From NCBI RefSeq assembly GCF_001423745.1, contig NZ_LMPC01000029.1, forward strand, positions 192,998 through 256,997: DNA of 64,000 nucleotides, read 5' to 3'. The notes under the pieces are model-generated. The model was not told the DNA's origin, searched no databases, and was given only the letters and a program-made list of their open reading frames with translations. Source of the DNA: Arthrobacter sp. Leaf337. Lineage in GTDB: Bacteria > Actinomycetota > Actinomycetes > Actinomycetales > Micrococcaceae. Positions 41,123 to 49,915 of this stretch are shown here, piece after piece (the first letter of the stretch is position 1; each line of letters starts with the position of its first letter). The position numbers were made by a program, and so were the translations under genes.

Positions 41123-42145
41123 TTGAAGCACCAGGAAGTGGCCAAACGCCCCACAATTTACGACGTCGCGCGGGTGGCAGGCGTCTCCCGCGCCCTTGTC
41201 TCGCTGGTGCTGCGGGACTCCCCCAAAGTCAGCCCGGAAAAGCGGCAGGCGGTTGCCGAAGCAATCGCCGAGCTCGATTACCGGCCAAGCAACGCCGCCC
41301 GCTGGCTCGCCAGCGGGCGCACCCGGATTGTCGGGGTGCTGCTGGACGACCTGGCGAATCCCTGGTTCGTGGAACTGCTCGACGGCCTGCAGAGCGTGCT
41401 CGGGGAACAGAACCTGCGGATGGTCCTCAGCGACCCCACGTACCTGGCCCGGCCCGGGGAGAGCCCGGTTTCAGCGTTCATGGAGCTCCGCGTGGACGGG
41501 CTCGTCATTGCCGGCGACGTCCAGCCGGATGACGATCTGCTGCGGGCCACTGCGCACACACCGACCGTCGTGGTCGGCGCCCGCACCTTCGAGCTTCCCT
41601 CTGCGGACGTCGTCACCAACGACGACGTCGCCGGAGCATGTTCCGCCGTCGAACACCTGATCGGCCTCGGCCACCGCGACATCGCCTACCTCACGGCCCC
41701 GACCGGATCAGCCGCGTTGCGGGCGGGCTCCTACCGGGACACGATGGCCCGCCACGGCCTGCAGGACCATATCCGCTTGGTGCAGACAGACCTCAGCGAA
41801 CATTCCGGCTTCGAGGCAATGAACAGCCTGATTGACAGCGGGCGGCCCCCCACGGCAGTCCTGGCCACCAACGACGTCCTCGCCGTCGGGGCTCTCTCTG
41901 CCGCCGACAACCACGGCATCAACGTCCCCTCCCAGCTGTCACTCGTCGGCTATGACAACACCTACCTGGCCGGAATCCGGCATCTTTCGCTGACCAGCGT
42001 GGACCCTGTAAGCCGGGAGGTCGGCATCCGCGCCGCCCGTCTGCTCCTCGAGCGCATGGCAGACCCGGCCCTGCCCCAGCGCACCGAAGTACTGACCCCG
42101 CGCCTGGTAGTGCGGAACAGCACCGCGCCCGCCCCGAAGTCCTGA
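41123..42145 (+). CDS. LacI-family transcriptional regulator
   Basis: 340 residues. The HTH and hinge read RPTIYDVARVAGVSRALVSLVLRDSPKVSPEKRQAVAEAIAELDYRPSNAARWLASGRT; residues 65-335 are the sugar-binding-protein-like effector domain (TRIVGVLLDDLANPWFVELLDGLQ...). A TTG at 41123 with GGGGAG four bases upstream is taken as the start; the open frame extends to an ATG at 41039 inside the terminator hairpin, which is unlikely. It should repress the sugar porter through the operator at 39444-39461. Confidence 0.88.
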   Translation: MKHQEVAKRPTIYDVARVAGVSRALVSLVLRDSPKVSPEKRQAVAEAIAELDYRPSNAARWLASGRTRIVGVLLDDLANPWFVELLDGLQSVLGEQNLRMVLSDPTYLARPGESPVSAFMELRVDGLVIAGDVQPDDDLLRATAHTPTVVVGARTFELPSADVVTNDDVAGACSAVEHLIGLGHRDIAYLTAPTGSAALRAGSYRDTMARHGLQDHIRLVQTDLSEHSGFEAMNSLIDSGRPPTAVLATNDVLAVGALSAADNHGINVPSQLSLVGYDNTYLAGIRHLSLTSVDPVSREVGIRAARLLLERMADPALPQRTEVLTPRLVVRNSTAPAPKS

Positions 42146-42164
42146 CGCGTTACACCGGACATAC

Positions 42165-42184
42165 CGGCAGGGCTCCGCCTGCCG
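42165..42184. terminator. Short bidirectional hairpin between lacI-type gene and RidA remnant
   Basis: CGGCAGG (42165-42171), loop GCTCCG, CCTGCCG (42178-42184), in the convergent gap. The stem is only 7 bp and no T tract follows. Confidence 0.4.
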
Positions 42185-42248
42185 CGTGGTTGCGCGTCCG
42201 GCGAAGCCCTGGGCCAGGTTTCATTCCCCGGCGACGTCCGTGCATTGG

Positions 42249-42467
42249 CTAGGGAATGGCAGCAACGGTGTCGATTTCAACCAGAAAGTCACCCAGGAAC
42301 GAGCCGACAGTGGTTCGTGCCGGGTAGGGGGTTTCGACAAACGCTTCGTAGGCGGCGTTGAACCCGGGAAAATCCCGGCCGGGGTGGTGCAGATGCACGG
42401 TTGTCTTCACGACGTGGGAGAAGTCCAGACCGTGCCCGGCCAGGACGGCGGCAAGGTTCTTAACCAC
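42249..42467 (-). pseudogene. 5'-truncated RidA (YjgF/YER057c) family gene
   Basis: The 72 residues (VVKNLAAVLAGHGLDFSHVVKTTVHLHHPGRDFPGFNAAYEAFVETPYPARTTVGSFLGDFLVEIDTVAAI) match the second half of RidA enamine/imine deaminases, which are about 125 residues long. The first 50 or so, with the GQ(I/L)P and glycine-rich parts, are missing: upstream in this frame is directly the end of the exonuclease gene (stop at 42483). A GTG at 42467 could still start translation, but the product would lack half of the fold. A deletion or replacement has removed the 5' end. Confidence 0.75.
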
Positions 42468-42482
42468 GATGGATCTTTCCCC

Positions 42483-43421
42483 TCAATGACTCTGGTCGAG
42501 CGCTTCGAGGAGCCGCCTGACCGAACCTCCGAGGTTCCATTCGGTGGCCAGGCCCTCAAGCTCTGCCCGCGGATCGCCTACAACGGGGTGCAACCGGGCG
42601 CCCGCCTCGTCGAGGGTCGGCAGCCCAAGGTCGCGCACCACGTTCACGACGGCGGGTGCGACCTTGAGATAGTCCGTCGCCGCTGCGAGCTTGGCCCTTA
42701 CGGACGCGGACAGCCCGCTTTCCGCACCCGTCGCCGCCTCGAGCAGCAGTTCGAGCGTGCCGTACTCCCCGAGCAGGGACGCGGCGGTCTTCTCACCGAT
42801 TCCGGCCACGCCGGGCAGCCCGTCGGAGCTGTCACCCCGGAGGATTGCGTAGTCCGCGTACTGCTCGGGCAGCACGCGGTACTTGCCGACGATGACCGCG
42901 TCGGTGACGACTTCGAGGTTCTTCATGCCGCGCGCGGTGTAGATCACGCGCACGTTGCGGTCGTCATCGACGACCTGGAAGAGATCGCGGTCGCCCGTGA
43001 CCACGTCCACCGGCAAGCCGGCATGGCTGGCGTAGGTGCCGACGACGTCGTCGGCCTCATGTTCAGCAGCCCCCACGACGGCGACACCGGCCAGCTCCAG
43101 CACCCGCCGGATCATCGGGATCTGCGCCTCCAGCGCGTCAGGCACCACTTCGATGTCGGGACCGCCCGCCACCACCTCTGCCACCCGATGCGACTTGTAG
43201 CTGGGAATGAGGTCGACACGCCACTGCGGCCGCCAATCATCGTCCCAGCACGCAATGAGATGCGTCGCTTCGAAGTCGGTGGTGAGCCGGGCGATCATGT
43301 CCAGCAAACCGCGAACCGCGTTCACCGGCGTGCCGTCGGCGCGGCGTATCGTGTCCGGCACACCGTAGAACGCGCGGAAGTACAGGGAGGCAGTGTCCAG
43401 CAGCATCAGGCGGTGGGGCAT
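42483..43421 (-). CDS. 5'-3' exonuclease (FEN/PIN-like, Pol I N-terminal domain type)
   Basis: 312 residues. MLLDTASLYFRAFYGVP opens the PIN-like fold, followed by acidic metal ligands in CWDDDWRPQWR, EHEADDVVGTYA and VTGDRDLFQVVDD, and the helix-hairpin-helix GDSSDGLPGVAGIGEKTAASLL. It is a stand-alone relative of the 5' nuclease domain of DNA polymerase I, acting on flaps or RNA primers. GAGGATC precedes the ATG. Its stop lies 16 bases from the RidA remnant. Confidence 0.9.
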   Translation of the reverse strand: MPHRLMLLDTASLYFRAFYGVPDTIRRADGTPVNAVRGLLDMIARLTTDFEATHLIACWDDDWRPQWRVDLIPSYKSHRVAEVVAGGPDIEVVPDALEAQIPMIRRVLELAGVAVVGAAEHEADDVVGTYASHAGLPVDVVTGDRDLFQVVDDDRNVRVIYTARGMKNLEVVTDAVIVGKYRVLPEQYADYAILRGDSSDGLPGVAGIGEKTAASLLGEYGTLELLLEAATGAESGLSASVRAKLAAATDYLKVAPAVVNVVRDLGLPTLDEAGARLHPVVGDPRAELEGLATEWNLGGSVRRLLEALDQSH

Positions 43422-43479
43422 ACCTGATCCTCACACGGAAACGCTCCGTTGAGAATCCGGTTGGCGTACAGGCCGCCTT

Positions 43480-43959
43480 TCAGAGCTCCCGGTAGTAGTA
43501 AAGCATCGGCTCTGTGCCGCCGGGTTCGGTGTTGGCGAACCCGCGAGCCTCATAGAACCGGCGCGCGTCCGTGTCCTCGCCGTCGACGTTGATTTCAAGC
43601 AATGCGCCGCCCCGGCCCCGTACCAGCTCGCACGAGGAGGCGAGCAGTGCGCTGCCCAGCCGACGGCCCCGCAGGCCCGGACGGACGTACAGTTCGTCCA
43701 GGATGGCCACCGGACCCGGGTACCAGACATTGGAGCGGAAGCTCAGCACCGCAAGTCCGCCTGGCGGTTTGCCGACGAGCAGCACTACTACGTCCTCCCC
43801 CGCCAACAGTTCGGCCACCCGCGACGTCAAGACGTCGATGCCGGGGCTGGGCGTGTCGAACTCGGTGTTGAAATCGTGGAGCATCCGGGCAACGGTTGCG
43901 GCGTCGGCCGGAGTCGCCCGGCGGGGCGATTGAAGGTTGGCCGGGTCATCAGCAGTCAC
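43480..43959 (-). CDS. GNAT-family N-acetyltransferase
   Basis: About 159 residues. Motif A for acetyl-CoA is LDELYVRPGLRGRRLGSALLASSCELVRGRGGALLEINVD; DARRFYEARGFANTE is motif B. Substrate unknown. The start is unclear: a GTG at 43959 (VTADDPANLQSPRRAT) is preferred, while the open frame reaches a GTG at 43995; neither has a convincing ribosome site. Confidence 0.82.
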   Translation of the reverse strand: MTADDPANLQSPRRATPADAATVARMLHDFNTEFDTPSPGIDVLTSRVAELLAGEDVVVLLVGKPPGGLAVLSFRSNVWYPGPVAILDELYVRPGLRGRRLGSALLASSCELVRGRGGALLEINVDGEDTDARRFYEARGFANTEPGGTEPMLYYYREL

Positions 43960-44038
43960 GGCTTCATCATGCTCGGCGAACCGGCCGGTGTCCACCCTGG
44001 TTTATCCGCCCGACGGCTCGGGGTGCCAGCCGTGCGTG

Positions 44039-44242
44039 CTAGTGGGCGGGCGCCGCGACGTCCTCCAGCACTGTTCTGTCGAAAAACCGGATCTCGCCTG
44101 TTGCCTCAAAGAACACCGGAACCACAGACGTGCTCGCATCCTTGGATGTTTCGTAAATTTCCGGCGCACCGCCATGCTTCCGGGCAATTGTTCCAACCAG
44201 TTCGGTGCCGCGAACCCGGACGGTTCGATATTTGTAGCTCAT
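44039..44242 (-). CDS. Small basic hypothetical protein
   Basis: 67 residues (MSYKYRTVRVRGTELVGTIARKHGGAPEIYETSKDASTSVVPVFFEATGEIRFFDRTVLEDVA...). A clean ribosome site (AAGGAGT, seven bases before the ATG) and balanced composition support a real gene. It looks like a single small beta fold. No family is recognised and no operon partner is evident. Confidence 0.65.
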   Translation of the reverse strand: MSYKYRTVRVRGTELVGTIARKHGGAPEIYETSKDASTSVVPVFFEATGEIRFFDRTVLEDVAAPAH

Positions 44243-44306
44243 GCTGACTCCTTCGTCGACTAAGGCACACCCTACTCCCTAGGCCGGTCTCCAAGTCCGG
44301 CTCCGG

Positions 44307-46475
44307 CTACGATTGACCCTCAGCGGCGGGCGGGACACGCAGGCTGCCGTACCTCTCCATTCGATGCCAGCCCAGGTGCACACCCGCCAGCGCCGTGACC
44401 ACGGACTGGATGACCACGAGATACATCAGCTGCCGATAGACGAACTGCTGGAGTGGAAGCGTCCACAGCGGCCCGAGCCGTTCCTTGTCGAGCCGGAACG
44501 CGTAGGTGGCCATGAGCAACTGAACGACAAGGAAGATGATCCAGAGTGCCGCGATCCGGAGCGGATCGAGGAAGATCAGTCCGTAGACGGCAAAGACATC
44601 GACCACAGGAGCGAACAGGGGAAGCAATACCTGGAGGACAAGCAGGTAGCCGAGTCCGCGCCGGCCGAGCTTGCCGGCCGCTCCCCGCTGCACCACCGCG
44701 CCGCGGTGCTTCCACATTGCCTGCAACGTGCCGTAGCACCAGCGGTACCGCTGGCGCCACAAGGCGCCAAGGGTAGCGGGGGCCTCGGTCCAGGCCCGCG
44801 CGTCATCCTGGTACACGACGCGCCAGCCGTCGCGGCACAGCGACATGGTGAGATCCGTGTCTTCGGCGAGCGTGTCGTCGCTGACTCCGCCGACCCGCAG
44901 GAGGGCGTCCCGGCGGAAGGCACCGATGGCCCCGGGGACAGTTGGCATGCACTCCGCGACGTCGAACAGCCGGCGGTCAAGATTGAAGCCGACGACGTAC
45001 TCGATGTGCTGCCACGCGCCGAGGATGCCGCCGCGGTTGGCCACTTTGGTGTTACCCGAAATTGCCCCCACGCGCGGGTCGGCGAAAGGCTGGATAAGGG
45101 CACGAACCGTGTCCGGCTCGAAGACGGTGTCGCCGTCGACCATCACCACAAGTTCGTGGCTGGCGGCGTCAAGCCCGGCATTGAGGGCGGACGGCTTGCC
45201 CCCGTTCTCCTTCCGGATGACGGTGACTCCCGGCAGGCCAAGAGCTTCCACGATGCCCGCGGTCCCATCGGTTGAGCCGTCGTCGACCACGATGACCTCA
45301 ACGGGATGGGTCGAGGCGACGATGGACCGGACCGCGGCTTCGATGCCGACGGCCTCGTTGTAAGCGGGGACGATCACACTGACCGGCTCCGTGATCTCCG
45401 GCCTGACCGGCACGTCCATCCGTCGCCTGCCCCGGCTGACCGTCTGCAGACGCCGTGCAGCCCGGCTGTGGCGGGCCGCGAACCCGACCACGAGGAAAGC
45501 GCGGACAAGTGTCACGATGCCTGCCGCGACCAGCCCCCACGATATGGCGGTGACGACAAAGTCGCTCAGCTGGATGCCCCGCACGAAGGCCGTTCCTGTC
45601 ATCCGCTCCGGGGCGGAGGCCTCCCGCATGCTGTCAATACCGATGGCGTCACCGATGCTTGTGACGCGATAGCCCTGCCCGGCGTAACGCGACAACGCGG
45701 AATCGAGCGCGGCAACGGTCTGTTCCCTGTCACCACCGCCGTCGTGCATCAGCAGCACCTGCCCCTGCGGGCCGGACAGGGCAAGATTCCGTTCGATGGC
45801 CGGGGCGCCCGGCCGCCGCCAATCCTCGCTGTCGACGGTGCTCAGCACCGTGATGTAGCCCTCGTCCGCCGCCGTTCGCATTGCTGACCAGGTACTGTCG
45901 TTGATCGCATCGTTCCCGGAGCTGTACGGCGGACGCAGAAGCGAGGTCGCATGGCCGGTGATGCCGGCGATGGCTTCCTGGGCACCCTGGACTTCGAGGT
46001 CGCGCCGCCACGACGGAGCAGTGCCGAGGTCTGTGTGGGTGAGCGTGTGGACACCAATCTCGTGACCGTCGGCAATGATGCGGCGCATGAGGTCGGGGTT
46101 GTCGATCGCCGCCGAGCCAACCACGAAGAAGGTCGCTCGAACGTGGTGCTTCCGCAGGACGTCGAGGATCTGCGGTGTCCAGACGGGGTCTGGTCCGTCA
46201 TCGAACGTCAGCGCGAGCGTATGGTCCGGCGGACTCACGGTGCGGACCGCTCCGCCACGGGAATCGACCACCGGGCCGCCACCGGAGACGGTATCCGGCA
46301 CGCTTCCCGCGGACGTGCCCGATGTAACGGAGTCATCGCCAATCCCGGCGAGGTGGTGCATGTATCCCTGTACCGCGAGGGCGACTCCCAACGCAAACAG
46401 GACTGCGATAAGGACGAACCAGTGAGACCTTACGCTGACGGGACCTGCGGACTTGACGGGGCGACTCACGCTCAC
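44307..46475 (-). CDS. Polysaccharide deacetylase-glycosyltransferase 2 fusion (membrane)
   Basis: 722 residues. After TM1 (about 20-40), residues 80-280 are an extracytoplasmic NodB deacetylase: LTFDDGPDPVWTPQILDVLRKHHVRATFFVVGS (catalytic Asp pair) and HEIGVHTLTHTDL (metal His pair). TM2 (about 300-325) leads to a cytoplasmic GT2 domain: SVIVPAYNEAVGIEAAVRSIV, VVDDGSTDGT, MVDGDTVFE, EDTDLTMSL and QRYRWCYGTLQ, followed by C-terminal membrane helices. The combination suggests synthesis and N-deacetylation of a beta-linked N-acetylglucosamine-type polymer by one protein. It overlaps the Pro-rich membrane protein gene by ATGA (46472-46475). An acyltransferase gene lies just upstream. Confidence 0.9.
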   Translation of the reverse strand: MSVSRPVKSAGPVSVRSHWFVLIAVLFALGVALAVQGYMHHLAGIGDDSVTSGTSAGSVPDTVSGGGPVVDSRGGAVRTVSPPDHTLALTFDDGPDPVWTPQILDVLRKHHVRATFFVVGSAAIDNPDLMRRIIADGHEIGVHTLTHTDLGTAPSWRRDLEVQGAQEAIAGITGHATSLLRPPYSSGNDAINDSTWSAMRTAADEGYITVLSTVDSEDWRRPGAPAIERNLALSGPQGQVLLMHDGGGDREQTVAALDSALSRYAGQGYRVTSIGDAIGIDSMREASAPERMTGTAFVRGIQLSDFVVTAISWGLVAAGIVTLVRAFLVVGFAARHSRAARRLQTVSRGRRRMDVPVRPEITEPVSVIVPAYNEAVGIEAAVRSIVASTHPVEVIVVDDGSTDGTAGIVEALGLPGVTVIRKENGGKPSALNAGLDAASHELVVMVDGDTVFEPDTVRALIQPFADPRVGAISGNTKVANRGGILGAWQHIEYVVGFNLDRRLFDVAECMPTVPGAIGAFRRDALLRVGGVSDDTLAEDTDLTMSLCRDGWRVVYQDDARAWTEAPATLGALWRQRYRWCYGTLQAMWKHRGAVVQRGAAGKLGRRGLGYLLVLQVLLPLFAPVVDVFAVYGLIFLDPLRIAALWIIFLVVQLLMATYAFRLDKERLGPLWTLPLQQFVYRQLMYLVVIQSVVTALAGVHLGWHRMERYGSLRVPPAAEGQS

Positions 46476-46996
46476 GGCTGCGGCGGCGCAGACGGACGCG
46501 TGGCCTGGCCCGGCGCCGTACCGCTCTTGCCTGGCGCCGACGGCTCTGTACCCGGTGCAGGTTCCGTCACGGGGTCGGAGGGCGGCGCCTTGTGGACTTC
46601 AGTACCAGTGGCCGTACCACCAGTCGGTGTCGTCACCGGAGCGGCCGACGGCCCGGTTGCAGGTGCCTGAAAAGCGGATTGTGCTGCAGGCTCGGCCGGC
46701 ACAACCTGGGGGGCCGGGGGCGCGGGGTCGCTGGAAGCCGGTGCCGGAGGGGAAGAGGGAACGTCATGGGCCGCGGGAGCCGCTGCGGCGGGAGGCAGCG
46801 GCAGGTATGGCGCGGCGACATTGGGTCCGCCGATGAACGCCACCACGAGGAGAACGACGTATCCCGCCACGAGCCCGAGGGACCCTAGGCCGAGGAGCTT
46901 CACCAGCCGCAGGCGCCGTCCTGATTCATCAACAAAGACCGGCCCGCGCTGTTGCGCGGACCCCGACTGATCGGACGTTTCATCAAAAGCTAGCAT
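46472..46996 (-). CDS. Single-pass membrane protein with Pro/Ala-rich tail
   Basis: 174 residues: a cytoplasmic N-terminus of about 33 residues, one membrane helix (about 34-55, LLGLGSLGLVAGYVVLLVVAFIGG) and a long Pro/Ala/Ser/Thr tail that would sit outside and is probably disordered or spans the wall. It is translationally coupled to the deacetylase-glycosyltransferase, so it may be an accessory subunit of that polymer system. The low-complexity tail prevents family assignment. Confidence 0.7.
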   Translation of the reverse strand: MLAFDETSDQSGSAQQRGPVFVDESGRRLRLVKLLGLGSLGLVAGYVVLLVVAFIGGPNVAAPYLPLPPAAAAPAAHDVPSSPPAPASSDPAPPAPQVVPAEPAAQSAFQAPATGPSAAPVTTPTGGTATGTEVHKAPPSDPVTEPAPGTEPSAPGKSGTAPGQATRPSAPPQP

Positions 46997-47055
46997 CGGG
47001 CATCAACCTTAGAGGATCCGCGATCCGCATCCCAAAAAGTATGACCGGGGCCTCA

Positions 47056-48231
47056 TCAGGACCGGGAGCCGGCTTTGGCCTGATAAACCGTGTCGAAACG
47101 ATCCCGCCCGATGCGTCCGAGCTTTTCGACGGTATGCCAGCTGATGACCGCCACCAGCAGGGTCAGCAGGATGGCCGCCACTGACACGAGCGGCGGCAAA
47201 TCGGCCGTGGACCCGCCGTTCAGCCAGAGAATGACCACATAATTCCAGAGGTACGCGGCGTAGGAAACGGTGCCCAGCAGCTGCAGCGGTCGCGTCCAGG
47301 AAGGCATCGCCTGCGAACGGGAAGCGGCCAGCACCACCAGTACAGCCGCGGCAGCCATGGCCAGCGGGCCTCCCACGAAAAAGAAAGCCGGCGATTCGTT
47401 GGCTTTGGGGAAGAACACCAACGATGCCAGGACGACGATCGACCCGAAGAGGCCCGCCTTCCTGAGCCGGGGACCGGAGAACCAGCGGAACACCCGGACC
47501 CTGTAGAGGCGCAGCGCCGAACCGACGATCAGCCCGAGGCCCCACGTCGTGGGAAGGGCATAGACCAGGGAATGCAGGTGCGGGGCCAGGATGAGCATCC
47601 CCAGCACACTGGCCGTCATCAGCGCGAAGATGACGGCGGCAGACCAGCCGATCAGCCGCCACTGACGGTTTTTCCGCAGGGCGACCACCAGCAGCGCCGG
47701 CCAGACCAGGTAGAACTGTTCCTCCACCGCCAGCGTCCAGAGCGGTCCGATGGCCATGCTGACATCGAATGGCAGGGGCAGGTCTTTGAGATAGCCGAAA
47801 CCGGCAAGGAGTGTGTAGCCGATGATTCCCTTGGAACGGTCCCCCAGGACGTCGGCCGTCAGTTCAACGATGGCATAGATGCCAAGGAAGGAAATGAGTG
47901 CGGGCAGCAGCCGGAAGGCCCGGTGCGCATAGAAACGGCCGTAGCGGACTTTCCGGTGCCGTTCGATGTCCCGCAGCAGCACGCCCGTGATCAGGTAGCC
48001 GCTCAGCACGAAGAAGACAATGACGCCGACAATGCCGGCACCCTGGAAAAGCCCGGGCCAGGAGTGTCCGAGGAGAACCGCACCAACGGCGGCTCCGCGA
48101 AGGACATCCAGGCCGTCCAGCCTCTGGCTCTGCCTATTTTGCCCGGGTTCTTGCCCACCGGCCTGCCTGCTGGCCTTCGCGGCAGTCGGCTTCGCGGCAG
48201 TCCCAACCGTTTCTTCAGCTAGCAACGCCAA
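47056..48231 (-). CDS. OafA/YrhL-type membrane acyltransferase
   Basis: About 391 residues, roughly ten membrane helices. The acyltransferase-3 motif is LDGLDVLRGAAVGAVLLGHSW with the key His, followed by FFVLSGYLITGVLLRDIERHRKVRYGRFYAHRAFRLLPAL. Such proteins O-acetylate cell-surface sugars or peptidoglycan. TTG at 48231 (GGAGG four bases upstream) is the preferred start; the frame reaches a GTG at 48297 without a ribosome site. It lies upstream of the polymer synthase pair on the same strand, so polymer acetylation is plausible. Confidence 0.87.
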   Translation of the reverse strand: MALLAEETVGTAAKPTAAKASRQAGGQEPGQNRQSQRLDGLDVLRGAAVGAVLLGHSWPGLFQGAGIVGVIVFFVLSGYLITGVLLRDIERHRKVRYGRFYAHRAFRLLPALISFLGIYAIVELTADVLGDRSKGIIGYTLLAGFGYLKDLPLPFDVSMAIGPLWTLAVEEQFYLVWPALLVVALRKNRQWRLIGWSAAVIFALMTASVLGMLILAPHLHSLVYALPTTWGLGLIVGSALRLYRVRVFRWFSGPRLRKAGLFGSIVVLASLVFFPKANESPAFFFVGGPLAMAAAAVLVVLAASRSQAMPSWTRPLQLLGTVSYAAYLWNYVVILWLNGGSTADLPPLVSVAAILLTLLVAVISWHTVEKLGRIGRDRFDTVYQAKAGSRS

Positions 48232-48388
48232 ATGACCTCCGCGGTTTCGATTTTGATGGATTATTCCGGCCGCCGGACCTGATTCCTGGCGCCGCACCTC
48301 ATCCCATTATCCCCGGTCCAGCTGGATGAAACCTGATTCCGGCCATATGCAATCGAAGGCGCTCCGGGAATTCACTCGTCGTCACCAC

Positions 48389-49915
48389 CTAGGCCTTGGC
48401 GCGGCGGTGAATCGACTTGTAGCTTAGGTACGCGTTGAGTCCCTCGATCCCGTATTCGGTGCCCAGTCCGGAGTCGTGCCGGCCGCCGAAGGGTGCCGCG
48501 TGGTTGGAGGCGAAGAAGTTGATGCCCACTGAGCCGGTGTCCATCCGGTCCGCCACGGCCAGCGCCGCCTCAGGGTCGCCCCCGAACACCAGGCCGCCCA
48601 GGCCGAACTCCGTATTGTTCGCCAGCGCGACGGCCTCCTCAACACTACCGCCGGCGTCGTCGTACTTCAGGATGCAGATGACCGGGCCGAAGATCTCCTC
48701 GCGGGAAATGCGCATGTCCGGAGTGACGTCGGCGAACACGGTGGGTTCCACGAAATACCCGCCTTCGAGCCCGGCGCCCAGCGCTGCGGCCCGCCCGCCG
48801 GTAGTGGCGCGGGCGCCTTCCGCCAGCCCCGACTCCACGTACTCCAGCACGGTCTTGTACTGGGACTCCGTGGCGCAGGGCCCGAACACCGTGCCCGGGT
48901 CCAACGGGTCGCCCTGCTTGCCTGCGGCGATGGTCCGGGTGACCATGTCCACCACGTCCTCGTAGCGGCTGGCCGGGGCCAGGATCCGGGTCGAGATGTA
49001 GCAGGTCTGCCCGGTGTTGCGCATGGAGGAACGGATCAGGACCTCGGACATCGCGTCCAGGTCCGCGTCCGGCAGCACAATCGCGCTGGATTTGCCGCCG
49101 AGTTCGAGGGTGACGGGGCGCAGCAGCTCGCCGCAGGCCGCCGCGATCTTTCGGCCCACCGGCGTCGAACCCGTGAACGCCACTTTGTCCACGGCAGGGT
49201 GCTTCACGAGAGAATCCCCCAGCCGGCCGGAGCCGGTGACGAGGTTGACCACGCCGGCCGGGACGCCGGCCGCGGCCACCGCGTCGATGATCACGCGGAG
49301 AGACAGCGGCGTGGGCGACGCCGGTTTGATGACCACCGTGCAGCCGGCCAGCAGCGCCGGCGCCAGCTTGATCACCACTAGGTTGATCGGAAAGTTCCAG
49401 GGCGCGATCAGGGCGCACACGCCGATCGGTTCGCGCCGGACCACGGATTCGCCGCCGCCTTTGGGGAAGGCCCGGACGTCCTCGCGCTCCAGGTAGTCGG
49501 CGAGGGTCGCGAAGTAGCGGAAGATGCCCGCGGCGTTGGCGGCGGCTCCGGCGGATTCGGAGACCGGAGATCCGTTCTCGCGAGTGTTGGTCAGCGAGAG
49601 CTCCTCGGCCCGCTTCTCCACTTCCTCGGCCACGCGCAGGAGGTACGCCGCCCGTTCGGAGGGCGTCAGCCGGGGCCACTCACCGTCGTCGAAAGCCCTG
49701 CGGGCGGATCCGACGGCGGCGTCCAGGTCTTCGGGGGTTGCGTCCGGGACGGAGCCCCAGACTTCCCCCGTGGCCGGGTCGGTGACCGGGTTGCGGCCGG
49801 TGCCGTGTGCCGGCGTCCAGGCGCCGTCGATGAAAATATCGTCCACATGCGTGTACGGCAGGTTGAGCGCGGCGCGGGCGGCCAGGGCCGGAACGTGCTG
49901 CGTTGCCGCGGTCAT
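48389..49915 (-). CDS. creC: Aldehyde dehydrogenase of the alkylphenol (cre) cluster
   Basis: 508 residues, NAD-dependent ALDH superfamily. Catalytic Glu is in LELGGKSSA and the nucleophile Cys in RNTGQTCYISTRI; cofactor loops APWNFPINLVVIKLAPALLAGCT and GSTPVGRKIAAA are intact. By position it matches CreC of the Corynebacterium glutamicum 4-cresol pathway, oxidising 4-hydroxybenzaldehyde to 4-hydroxybenzoate. The start at 49915 (MTAATQHVP) overlaps the stop of the HD gene by ATGA. It is the last gene of the run. Confidence 0.85.
   Translation of the reverse strand: MTAATQHVPALAARAALNLPYTHVDDIFIDGAWTPAHGTGRNPVTDPATGEVWGSVPDATPEDLDAAVGSARRAFDDGEWPRLTPSERAAYLLRVAEEVEKRAEELSLTNTRENGSPVSESAGAAANAAGIFRYFATLADYLEREDVRAFPKGGGESVVRREPIGVCALIAPWNFPINLVVIKLAPALLAGCTVVIKPASPTPLSLRVIIDAVAAAGVPAGVVNLVTGSGRLGDSLVKHPAVDKVAFTGSTPVGRKIAAACGELLRPVTLELGGKSSAIVLPDADLDAMSEVLIRSSMRNTGQTCYISTRILAPASRYEDVVDMVTRTIAAGKQGDPLDPGTVFGPCATESQYKTVLEYVESGLAEGARATTGGRAAALGAGLEGGYFVEPTVFADVTPDMRISREEIFGPVICILKYDDAGGSVEEAVALANNTEFGLGGLVFGGDPEAALAVADRMDTGSVGINFFASNHAAPFGGRHDSGLGTEYGIEGLNAYLSYKSIHRRAKA

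Noticed and set aside
42483..43421. Truncated DNA polymerase I
   Set aside because: Length and C-terminus fit a stand-alone 5' nuclease; no polymerase domain remnants follow.
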